Source: Myxococcales bacterium (GTDB lineage: Bacteria > Myxococcota > Polyangia > HGW-17 > SLPX01). From it: 9,599 nucleotides of DNA. A program made the position numbers and the translations under genes. The notes under the pieces are model-generated. The model was not told where the DNA came from. It saw only the letters and a program-made list of their open reading frames with translations, and made no database searches. Where the stretch lies: the NCBI GenBank assembly GCA_007131745.1, contig SLPX01000349.1:1-9599 (forward strand), given 5' to 3'. Positions 1-6,773 of this stretch are shown here, one piece after another. Every line of letters begins with the position of its first letter. Within the stretch, counting starts at the first letter, position 1.

Positions 1-216
1 CAGATGGACAATAAGCCGACATCTGAGTTGCGCTTCCGGGTGCAGGGGGTGGTGGAATGGGTGAAGGATGAAGCGACTCGGACGAGCCGCAGACGAACCT
101 CACACCAGGGAGGTTCAAACAAGGCGCTCGGCGGTTTGTCCGCTGCCGTAAAAAACAGGCGAAGCTCGATCATTCGACGTCAATAGAGCGAGCCGCGCTC
201 GCGATGATATGCCGTC

Positions 217-244
217 TTGATCTTTGTTCGTAGAGTGTTATTAA
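217..244 (+). promoter_or_regulatory. Possible weak sigma-70-type promoter ahead of the 299 gene
   Basis: TTGATC at 217-222 (4 of 6 matches to TTGACA) is followed after 16 nt by TATTAA at 239-244 (4 of 6 matches to TATAAT). Transcription would begin near 251, about 48 nt ahead of the TTG start at 299. The match is weak and could be chance. Its support is its position at the head of a possible three-gene transcript. Confidence 0.25.
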
Positions 245-286
245 GAAACCAGAAATTCAGACGGTAGGTTGCCGGGGTTGAGGAAA

Positions 287-292
287 AGGAGG
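287..292 (+). promoter_or_regulatory. Strong Shine-Dalgarno site selecting a TTG start at 299
   Basis: AGGAGG sits 6 nt ahead of the TTG at 299-301. An in-frame TTG at 269 has no comparable site, and starting there would put this AGGAGG inside the coding region. The site therefore decides the start of the first gene. Confidence 0.75.
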
Positions 293-298
293 TTCATC

Positions 299-1294
299 TT
301 GTCGTTGAAAACTCAAGCATTGGGAATAATCAACGTGGAATACCACGGAGATATTCTGGAACGATTCACAAGCCCGAAACCGATTTTACCGGGAACCGTG
401 ATCATGGTCCCGGACGAAGCACTTTGTGTTTTGGTGGCCGGAGACGAACCTTGCAAAGCGTTTGGTGAGGGTCCTCACGAATTGGATCTCATGATGTTCA
501 ACAAGCAGCCTTCGGGACAACTCTACGTGTTGAGCCGAAAACCGATAGGCAGAGCCGGCACAACGATCAAAGGAGACCTGGAAAGACACATCGAGGTGCA
601 CATAACAGACCCAATCGCGTTTATCCGGCATTTCGTGATAGAAAAGTCCATGGAAGAATCCTACGAAATTTGGAAATCATTGTTTCAGCTCGTAGATACA
701 GCATTATCCGACACGGAAAAGCCACGCATCAGAGAAACCGTGGACGAAGTACTGCACGAAAAATTGCAGAAATCAGGAATTGCGTTAACCGACTTCTATG
801 AACAGGCACCAAAAAAAGTCTCTGCAGAAAAGAAAACACTGCGGATAAAAAAAAATCCTTTAAATGCAGTCCCTGAAACCGAACCATCCCACATTTTGAA
901 AATCCAAAGCGTCCGGTCCACCTCCACCATGGATCTCTTCGGCAAGGGCGAATTGACATTGCAGATTCGGGTGACGGCCGCAGCAAATATTCAGAATCCG
1001 GACGAAAACGAATACATTTACGATAGAACTCTCAGGTGGGAGAGTCCGGACAACTGGTTGGAAGCAAAGAAGTGGCAGGATCTCCCGGAAAATGCACTCG
1101 AGTTTAAGGGCCTCGACCCCGCCTGGACGATTCGGGTTCACGTGTCGGCTGAAGAACGTGACGGCAATTCGGTAGACAACCTCGGCGAAACAACCTGCAC
1201 AATACCCCATGGAGAAAAGACTTTTGAACTTGGGCCTACCGAGGGAGGCAAAAGAAACAACCACATCACCCTGAAAGCATCTCTTTACGCCTGA
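299..1294 (+). CDS. Unrecognised two-domain protein: SPFH-like N-terminal half and beta-rich C-terminal half
   Basis: I do not recognise this gene with confidence. From TTG 299 it encodes 331 residues with no signal peptide or membrane segment, so it is probably cytoplasmic. Residues 1-95 are beta-rich; the run around 30-62 (PGTVIMVPDEALCVLVAGDE, then FGEGPHELDL) resembles the opening of SPFH/'virion core'-type proteins, in which a strand pair with a bottleneck residue is followed by a Pro/Gly-rich turn. Residues 105-160 are helical and charged. A lysine-rich linker at about 167-195 crosses an A9 tract. Residues 196-331 alternate strands and turns and end in a motif around 309-324 (FELGPTEGGKRNNHITL), suggesting a C2-like or other beta-sandwich fold. 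Compared with SPFH proteins it lacks the long coiled coil. The next gene starts 83 nt downstream. The coding region itself is well supported by its strong Shine-Dalgarno site and length; the domain calls are inference. Confidence 0.75.
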   Translation: MSLKTQALGIINVEYHGDILERFTSPKPILPGTVIMVPDEALCVLVAGDEPCKAFGEGPHELDLMMFNKQPSGQLYVLSRKPIGRAGTTIKGDLERHIEVHITDPIAFIRHFVIEKSMEESYEIWKSLFQLVDTALSDTEKPRIRETVDEVLHEKLQKSGIALTDFYEQAPKKVSAEKKTLRIKKNPLNAVPETEPSHILKIQSVRSTSTMDLFGKGELTLQIRVTAAANIQNPDENEYIYDRTLRWESPDNWLEAKKWQDLPENALEFKGLDPAWTIRVHVSAEERDGNSVDNLGETTCTIPHGEKTFELGPTEGGKRNNHITLKASLYA

Positions 1295-1377
1295 TGCAAA
1301 CTTGCCTGCAAGCTATCCAGGGTGATAGAGCTGTTTTCGATGGTTTTCCGGAATAACACGGGATCAAGGAGAAACGT

Positions 1378-3216
1378 ATGCGGGAATCCGAACCTGCAAC
1401 AGACCTTCAAAAAGTAGTGGAAACCTTTTTGGATTTGACAAAACAACACCGATCCAAGGCCGTTTATCAGCGATATTCGAATGCAATGGAACTTCTGATG
1501 AGCTACCTTGCGGTCAATTTATTGGATCCGGACGGTCCGCCGGGAGGGGACAAGAGTCCCGCCGGCACCTTAGAAGAGCTTACGCCCGATTTGTTGCGCA
1601 GTTACACTTCCGAATTCCTCATGGATCGAATTTCCGGGGATCGCCGCACTCTGAAACGTCATCTTATGGCGTTGCGAGCATTCGTGTTTTTTTTACTGGA
1701 TAAGAATCTTATCGAAAAACAGAAAGGGAAGGAATTATCGACTGTAATTCGAGGCGCAATTGCTTCACTAAAACACTTTGACAATCCCTTCACCGGGCCG
1801 GATGAATCATCGGGGGTGCAGCTTTTCCGGCTCCTGGGCCAAGCTTCGGAAAACAGTTTTGCAATCGAAGAAATCGTCAGCGGCAAACGTTTCGACAATG
1901 TCCGAATAGAAAACCTCGACGACTGCCGGCCGAACGAAGGGGATGTATGCCTTATCAGCCTGAAAGATTCTCCTTCAGGATTGGAAGGCGCTATTCTGGG
2001 CATAATGGATGCGGACGTGGAACCTCAACTTCATTACGAAGATGATCCGTCCGCTCTCAACCGCCCGACCTTGGGTGGATCCGGCCCCGTACTTATGAAA
2101 CTCGGTAATAGAGAAATCCCGGATGACGAATATGGATCTTTTGAAGATCTCGAAGATTATCCCGACATTTATCCCGACATGTATATGGGAGGCGATGCGG
2201 ACGATGAACTTGATGATGACGACTTTGAAGATCCTGATGTTGATTATGGTTTCGGTGATTTCTCGATGAGTCCGGAAGAAGCCCTGGATGAATTGGCCGA
2301 GGAAGACCGGTACGCCAGGCGAAAAGTGATTGGAGCTGTGTTGGAGAATTACGACGAGGCGCGAGATGAACTCATGGATTGGCTTCATGATGACTCCTAC
2401 AGGGACGCCCCTTTTCCCGGCGCGGGTGAAGCCCCGGCCAATGCAGCAAGAATCATTTCCGAGGTCGGGGACATGAGGGCGTTGAAACGCCTGCTGGATG
2501 TCTTGGGCGACACGGACCCTCTGGGCGAAGAGGCCCCTCTAGCCTTAGCCAGGTTGGGTCCCGAAGCATTTGCGTGCGTGGCGACCGTGTTGGATGAGAA
2601 GAAAATCAAACCGGAAAGGGAAAACGCAGCGCTTTGGTCCCTTGGATTCATGGCTGCCAGGCATCCCTGCATGAGGCAGGCGGTTTTAAAAAAGATCACC
2701 GCTTACCTTGTGGACAACAGGCCATCTAAAGAAACCGCTCTTGAAGTACTGGTCCAGATCCGAGGGGTTGAATCCCTCAGAAAACTTCGCACCGCGTGCA
2801 AGGCGGGTCATTTGGATCCGGAAAAATTCGGCTACACTTGGGAATTGCTCTCCACGCGAGTCAGGTCACCGGACTGGGGCGACACGGTGGCAGAAGCGTT
2901 CATTCCTCTCTTGGAACTCTACCCGACCGAAGAAGAACTTGAAGAACTTTATGCTTCCATTGAAGACTCCATAGATGATGAAGGTCTTGAGGATTTTGAA
3001 GATTTTGAAGATTTTGAAGATCCCGCGGCACTTGAACGGCTGGAAGATGAAATGATCAGAGATATGGACGAAATGCTTGAAAACAACGGCAAGAATGAAG
3101 ACCACGGGGACAAAGAATCCAATACCACCCGGCCGGGCGGGAAAGGCGGGAAAGGCGGCAAGGTGATTCCTTTTCCACCCAACAATGGCTCAAACAAAAA
3201 GGATCCGGAGCAATAA
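1378..3216 (+). CDS. Core-binding-like / HEAT-repeat protein with acidic low-complexity segments
   Basis: This is a 612-residue protein of unknown function. The ATG is preceded by AAGGAG (1366-1371) at 6 nt. Residues 10-135 read like the SAM-like core-binding domain of tyrosine recombinases: helices with Y30, Y33, L68-L73 and Y76, then T91-x-K-R-H-L-M-A-L-R-A-F-V-F-F-L. The recombinase catalytic domain (R..HxxR..Y) does not follow. Residues 147-243 are beta-rich, with a pattern around 161-190 (IEEIVSGKRF ... NEGDVCLISL) like a small ligand- or RNA-binding barrel. Residues 245-310 are very acidic. Residues 312-500 form paired helices typical of HEAT or PBS-lyase-like repeats (ALKRLLDVLG, APLALARLGPEAF, ALWSLGFMA, ALEVLVQIRG). 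Residues 512-570 are again acidic and contain three 9-bp repeats reading DFE. The tail is basic and Gly/Pro-rich (GGKGGKGGK). There is no signal peptide, so it is probably a cytoplasmic scaffold or binding protein, by inference. Confidence 0.85.
   Translation: MRESEPATDLQKVVETFLDLTKQHRSKAVYQRYSNAMELLMSYLAVNLLDPDGPPGGDKSPAGTLEELTPDLLRSYTSEFLMDRISGDRRTLKRHLMALRAFVFFLLDKNLIEKQKGKELSTVIRGAIASLKHFDNPFTGPDESSGVQLFRLLGQASENSFAIEEIVSGKRFDNVRIENLDDCRPNEGDVCLISLKDSPSGLEGAILGIMDADVEPQLHYEDDPSALNRPTLGGSGPVLMKLGNREIPDDEYGSFEDLEDYPDIYPDMYMGGDADDELDDDDFEDPDVDYGFGDFSMSPEEALDELAEEDRYARRKVIGAVLENYDEARDELMDWLHDDSYRDAPFPGAGEAPANAARIISEVGDMRALKRLLDVLGDTDPLGEEAPLALARLGPEAFACVATVLDEKKIKPERENAALWSLGFMAARHPCMRQAVLKKITAYLVDNRPSKETALEVLVQIRGVESLRKLRTACKAGHLDPEKFGYTWELLSTRVRSPDWGDTVAEAFIPLLELYPTEEELEELYASIEDSIDDEGLEDFEDFEDFEDPAALERLEDEMIRDMDEMLENNGKNEDHGDKESNTTRPGGKGGKGGKVIPFPPNNGSNKKDPEQ
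2992..3018 (+). repeat. Three tandem copies of a 9-bp in-frame repeat
   Basis: GATTTTGAA occurs three times in succession and a fourth GAT follows. It encodes D-F-E three times in the acidic C-terminal part of the HEAT-repeat protein. Because the unit is nine bases, copy-number changes would lengthen or shorten the acidic stretch without breaking the frame. Confidence 0.9.
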
Positions 3217-3251
3217 CAAAAACCGAAATAAACCGCCGACCCGGCAAAACC

Positions 3252-4649
3252 ATGAAATTCCGCATGGAACTTATTCTCTTTCAAGCCGAACCTCCGGCGA
3301 ACCGGCCGGGCTTGTTTCCAGGTCGGCGTTCGGTTTTGACGCTTCTTCTGCTTGTCTCCTTCACAAAAACAAGCGTTGCTCAAACAGCGGGTTCCGGCAT
3401 CGATACAAACCCGGAGATAATAACCGTGACCTCGAGTCAAACGTTCGTAAGACGCGGTCCGTCTGCAACCAGCCCCAGGGCCGGAGTCGTAAAAAAAGGG
3501 GCCCGGATGTCGGTGGTTGGCCGGGTACGGGGCATCGGCTGCATCGGAGACTGGCTCAAATTAGCGGTCGGCGGCTACATATGCTCCGAAGAAACAACGC
3601 TCACCCGCGAAAAACCCGGCGGGCCGCGCCATCCCGTTATGGAACCAAGAAAACGCCTTCCTTTCCGCTACATCATAATGGGAGCGCACGGCGGTCATGA
3701 ATACGCAAACATCGAAGATGCGCTTGCCGATCTTCCCATTGCTTTTCTCGAAAGGGGTTTCGGTAGAACTTACGAACGTGTTATTCGGATCAACGGCCTG
3801 CGTTTCTATCTCACCACCCGCCAAACGCTCATACCGGTGGAAGAAGCTTTTCGCGTCAAAGGATCGGATCTCAGTGGAATCGAACTCCGCGAAAAAGGAT
3901 CCATGCAGCTGCCGGTGGTATTCATTTACCAGGATCGAACACCGGTGTACAACTCCCCCGGAGGAAGGATCGTCAAGAGAGTCGAGCGTTTTAGGACCTT
4001 CATGGCGGATAAAATGAAGGTGGGAAAACGTCGCAATCGATATATCAGGATACCCCCGCATGGGTTCGTGCGCGCTAACGATGTCCGCCTTGCCGTCCGA
4101 ACATCCCCGCCTATTGAAACGGGGTTGAACGGCAAATGGGTCGACCTGGACATTTCCGAACAGGTCCTCGTTGCCTATGAAGGCGAAACCCCGGTCTATG
4201 CCGCATTGATGTCGAGCGGCCGGGGAAACCGAACCCCAACAGGGGTTTTTAGGGTCTGGGCCAAGCTCGCGGCTACCGACATGTCCAATGACCCGGAGGC
4301 CGAACGTCACTATTCCCTATGGAACGTTCCCTGGACGCTTTTCTACCACCGCGGATACGGTATCCACGGAACCTACTGGCACAACCGCTTTGGCCACAGA
4401 AGAAGTTACGGATGTATCAACCTGAGTCCCCGTGACGCCAAGTGGATTTTCGACTGGAGTTCCCCTGAACTGCACCCGGGGTGGTGGGCAAGGCTGCCGG
4501 CCCGAAACGAGGATTCACTGGTGGTGCGCGTCCGGAAAAGCACCCCTGAAGAAAAGTGGAAATCGTTTGAAGTGCCCATCCCTCCGAAACGTTCCGTGCA
4601 CGATTTGCCCGTGAAGGTGCGTCCAAGATCCATATCAATCCACCCATAG
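3252..4649 (+). CDS. Exported L,D-transpeptidase (YkuD domain) with SH3-like domain
   Basis: It probably cross-links peptidoglycan (3-3 links) or attaches proteins to it in the periplasm, as YkuD-family L,D-transpeptidases do. The product is 465 residues from ATG 3252. A basic stretch (R25 R26) and hydrophobic core 28-37 with S-V-A at 41-43 look like a signal peptide, although the n-region before it is long. Residues 57-116 resemble a bacterial SH3 domain (FVRRGPSA...GDWLKLAVGGYI), which often binds cell wall. Residues 140-285 have no domain I recognise. Residues 295-415 are the YkuD domain: R327-T-P-T-G-V-F, H372-G-T, H377, and S385-Y-G-C388, with C388 the expected nucleophile. The common S-H-G-C is here S-Y-G-C. 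It starts 35 nt after the HEAT-repeat gene with no clear Shine-Dalgarno site, so translation may depend on the upstream gene. A TTG at 3312 is an alternative start that would give a more usual signal peptide. Confidence 0.88.
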   Translation: MKFRMELILFQAEPPANRPGLFPGRRSVLTLLLLVSFTKTSVAQTAGSGIDTNPEIITVTSSQTFVRRGPSATSPRAGVVKKGARMSVVGRVRGIGCIGDWLKLAVGGYICSEETTLTREKPGGPRHPVMEPRKRLPFRYIIMGAHGGHEYANIEDALADLPIAFLERGFGRTYERVIRINGLRFYLTTRQTLIPVEEAFRVKGSDLSGIELREKGSMQLPVVFIYQDRTPVYNSPGGRIVKRVERFRTFMADKMKVGKRRNRYIRIPPHGFVRANDVRLAVRTSPPIETGLNGKWVDLDISEQVLVAYEGETPVYAALMSSGRGNRTPTGVFRVWAKLAATDMSNDPEAERHYSLWNVPWTLFYHRGYGIHGTYWHNRFGHRRSYGCINLSPRDAKWIFDWSSPELHPGWWARLPARNEDSLVVRVRKSTPEEKWKSFEVPIPPKRSVHDLPVKVRPRSISIHP

Positions 4650-4678
4650 ACAAGCCTCTAGTAGCACGGGGTTTACCC

Positions 4679-4706
4679 TGGACATAAGACCAATAAATGG
4701 TAAAAA
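4679..4706 (+). promoter_or_regulatory. Candidate sigma-70-type promoter for the surface lipoprotein gene
   Basis: TGGACA at 4679-4684 matches TTGACA at five of six positions. After 16 nt comes TAAAAA at 4701-4706, matching TATAAT at four of six; a 17-nt spacing gives AAAAAT with the same score. It lies in the 141-nt gap between the transpeptidase and lipoprotein genes, the widest gap after the first gene, and would give a leader of roughly 80 nt. Confidence 0.35.
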
Positions 4707-4763
4707 TGAACGAAGAAGAGTAGTGTGGTTCAGGTCCACAATTGAGTGGTGACCGAGTTTTGT

Positions 4764-4778
4764 CGGAAAATGTTTCCG
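4764..4778 (+). promoter_or_regulatory. Inverted repeat abutting the lipoprotein ribosome binding site
   Basis: CGGAAA (4764-4769) and TTTCCG (4773-4778) form a perfect 6-bp inverted repeat around the loop ATG. The second arm includes the first G of the GGAGGT Shine-Dalgarno site at 4778-4783. In RNA the hairpin could limit ribosome access, or it could be chance; the loop is small and the stem partly A-T. Confidence 0.35.
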
Positions 4779-4783
4779 GAGGT
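4778..4783 (+). promoter_or_regulatory. Shine-Dalgarno site selecting ATG 4791
   Basis: GGAGGT is 7 nt ahead of ATG 4791 and only 1 nt ahead of ATG 4785, so 4791 is the better start. An in-frame GTG at 4746 would put 15 extra residues ahead of the signal peptide and has no such site. Confidence 0.7.
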
Positions 4784-4790
4784 AATGAAA

Positions 4791-6707
4791 ATGAAGCATC
4801 TTGAGTTAAAATTGAATCTTATCTATTTCTTGTTTCTAACGTTTCTCCTGGCGGCCGCGGGTTGCAAATCATCAGCAAAAACAGCGGACCCACGACAGGA
4901 CAGCGGTATCAACGGAGGTGATTGCGTACCGGGAGAGATCAGGTGCGAAGGCAGAACAGCTTATTACTGCAACAGCGACGCTGAATGGGAAGAAGAGATG
5001 TGCGAAAGCGCATGCGTTGTGGGAGAAGGATGCGTTTCTTGCGTCACCGGGCAGACATACTGCATTGAAAATCAGGTCGCGCTCTGCAACGAAAACAAGG
5101 ATTTGGTTCCACAGTACGAATGTGAAGAGGGCACGGTTTGCATAATGGGAGAATGCGTTTCCGAGTGTGATCCACAGGTTCTCACACCCTCCAACGTGGG
5201 ATGCGAGTTCTGGGCCGTGGATCTTCCCAACGAAGCAACGTCAGGCGCGTTGGCCAATAATGCTGCGGCTCAGCAATATGCGGTTGTTGTCGCCAATGCA
5301 AATGATTACGAAGTGCAGGTCACCGTGTACAAGAACGCGGGCAGGGTCGGCCAACCGTTACAAGAAGAAGTGGTCACCCAGGTTTATGTGCAACCCATGG
5401 ACATCACGCAGATCGACCTCCCTCAAAGAGAAGTCGACGGCACAATGGGGCAAAACGCTGAATACCAAATCTATTCCGGTTCCAAAACCTTCGTCTCCCC
5501 GCACGCCTACAGGGTGGTGAGCAACGGCCCTGTGGTTGCGTATCAGTTCAACCCAATAGTTCAACAATTTTCCAACGATGCATCCATCTTGCTTCCCACA
5601 CAGGGACTCGGCAGCTACTACTACGTCATGGGTTGGCCCACGGCCAATCCCTGCGGCGACCCCGACATGCTTGGCGGAGAGAAAAGCATTCCGGACAACA
5701 CCGCTGTTACTATCGTGGGAGTTCACGAAAGCACCGAGGTGACCGTATATCCCACCCACAGGATCAAGGAATCCGGGGGAGACTCAGGTTTCCACATTCC
5801 GGAAACCGAACCCGGAATGCCGATTCAGTTTACAATCGAACCTTATGACGTTGTAAACCTTTCTTCGTGGCAACCGATTGCGAGCATCATAGATTGCATA
5901 CAAATCATGGCGTCAGGAGATTTCACGGGCGACCAGACCGGCACCAAGGTGGTTTCATCCAAGCCTGTGGCAGTGTTTACAAGCCTGGAACGGGGAATCG
6001 GTTTCGGCGGCGCCAACCCGGATATGCACCCTGATTGGGACGGGGAAACGTGTTGCACGGACCACCTCGAGCAGCAGATGTTTCCGGTGGAATCACTGGG
6101 CAAACAATTCGTGATAACCCGGAGCCCGGTGCGTTCAACGGATCCCAACTGGAAGGAACCCGACCTGTACCGAATCCTGGCCACGGAAAACGACACGGTC
6201 ATAACTACAAACCTCAGCAGCTTTCCCGAATTCAATTTGAACGAGGGAAAATTTGTCACCTTCCATGCAGACACCGGGTTTGTCATCGACTCAGACAAAC
6301 CCATAATCGTATCCCAGGTGCTCGTAGCGCAAAACATCATTCCACACGGCGGCATCGGAGATCCTACGATGATCATCTTCCCTCCGGCCGAGCAGCATCG
6401 CGACCATTACGTGTTTCTCGTTCCCACCACCTTCCGGGACAATTACATGACCCTGGCCGCTCCCGCCACAGCGTCGGTGGAGATCAACGGGCAAGCATTC
6501 GGCGAGTTCGACGCCCAGTGCGTGACAAGCGAGATCGGTGTCCTGGAAGGCACTTTGTATACCCAGTGGACCTGTGAAATGGAAGAAGGCGCGCACATGA
6601 TCACGGCAAGCGAAGCCGTGGGTCTTGCAGTCTACGGTTATTACAATGTCGGTTCTTACGGTTACCCCGGGGGGTCGGACATCAGGATAATCAACCCGGT
6701 TCTCTGA
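4791..6707 (+). CDS. Surface lipoprotein with cysteine-rich module and IgGFc-binding-type domain
   Basis: It is a predicted outer, lipid-anchored protein of 638 residues. Residues 1-25 form a lipoprotein signal peptide with a hydrophobic core and lipobox A-A-A-G-C, C25 being the lipidated residue. A short Ser/Asp-rich tether follows. Residues 45-126 hold 13 cysteines, twelve of which form two copies of the pattern C-x6-C-x7-C-x10/11-C-x3/5-C-x4/5-C (C45-C81 and C84-C122), probably disulphide-bonded. From about residue 136 (VGCEFWAVDLPNE) to the end the sequence matches the IgGFc-binding-type family abundant in Myxococcota: AQQYAVVVANANDYEVQVTVYKNAG-like strands near the start, a VVAYQFNP motif, and the closing GYYNVGSYGYPGGSDIRI. 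The family takes its name from similarity to mammalian IgG Fc-binding proteins; its bacterial role is not established, and adhesion or surface display is an inference. It precedes maf by 66 nt and has its own candidate promoter. Confidence 0.88.
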   Translation: MKHLELKLNLIYFLFLTFLLAAAGCKSSAKTADPRQDSGINGGDCVPGEIRCEGRTAYYCNSDAEWEEEMCESACVVGEGCVSCVTGQTYCIENQVALCNENKDLVPQYECEEGTVCIMGECVSECDPQVLTPSNVGCEFWAVDLPNEATSGALANNAAAQQYAVVVANANDYEVQVTVYKNAGRVGQPLQEEVVTQVYVQPMDITQIDLPQREVDGTMGQNAEYQIYSGSKTFVSPHAYRVVSNGPVVAYQFNPIVQQFSNDASILLPTQGLGSYYYVMGWPTANPCGDPDMLGGEKSIPDNTAVTIVGVHESTEVTVYPTHRIKESGGDSGFHIPETEPGMPIQFTIEPYDVVNLSSWQPIASIIDCIQIMASGDFTGDQTGTKVVSSKPVAVFTSLERGIGFGGANPDMHPDWDGETCCTDHLEQQMFPVESLGKQFVITRSPVRSTDPNWKEPDLYRILATENDTVITTNLSSFPEFNLNEGKFVTFHADTGFVIDSDKPIIVSQVLVAQNIIPHGGIGDPTMIIFPPAEQHRDHYVFLVPTTFRDNYMTLAAPATASVEINGQAFGEFDAQCVTSEIGVLEGTLYTQWTCEMEEGAHMITASEAVGLAVYGYYNVGSYGYPGGSDIRIINPVL

Positions 6708-6760
6708 TCGAAGTCTTTCTTCCACCAACCGCGTCACTGTTGTTTTTATCCAAACGGGGG

Positions 6761-6766
6761 TATAAG
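6761..6766 (+). promoter_or_regulatory. Possible -10 box directly ahead of maf
   Basis: TATAAG matches TATAAT at five of six positions. A recognisable -35 is lacking; TTGTTT at 6740-6745 is the nearest candidate, with a short 15-nt spacing. Transcription would begin close to the ATG at 6774, which would make the maf mRNA nearly leaderless. Confidence 0.2.
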
Positions 6767-6773
6767 ACTGCTT

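Larger units (their letters stand above)
1..298. other. Non-coding leader region with several short inverted repeats
   Basis: No convincing gene is visible here. One frame is open from the left edge to a TAG at 184-186, but its Arg/Ser-rich translation resembles no family I know. It could be the tail of a gene lying to the left, though I doubt it. Short inverted repeats visible by eye are: 1-6 with 20-25 (6 bp), 73-79 with 84-90 (one mismatch), 95-101 with 110-116 (7 bp perfect, 8-nt loop), 129-134 with 140-145 (one G-U pair), and 188-193 with 197-202 (6 bp perfect, 3-nt loop). None is followed by a T tract, so none looks like an intrinsic terminator on the + strand. I looked for tRNA, tmRNA, RNase P and SRP RNA signatures and recognised none. 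Confidence 0.4.

Noticed and set aside
4..186. 60-residue open frame at the left end
   Set aside because: The translation is Arg/Ser-rich without a known motif, lacks a Shine-Dalgarno site visible in the window, and overlaps several inverted repeats. It may be the end of an upstream gene, but that cannot be supported here.
1300..1320. Small inverted repeat (CTTG-CCTG-CAAG) after the first gene
   Set aside because: The stem is only four base pairs and no T tract follows, so it is not a credible terminator.
1687..1694. Run of eight T's in the HEAT-repeat gene
   Set aside because: It encodes Phe-Phe-Leu in a conserved-looking hydrophobic helix of the core-binding-like domain and is not preceded by a hairpin, so it is neither a terminator nor a strong slippage candidate.
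3561..4310. Minus-strand open frame of 249 codons
   Set aside because: It lies opposite the transpeptidase gene, whose YkuD and SH3-like motifs are clear on the + strand.
4697..4723. Eight-codon mini-frame in the leader of the lipoprotein gene
   Set aside because: It has no Shine-Dalgarno site and overlaps the candidate -10 box; a chance frame is more likely than a leader peptide.
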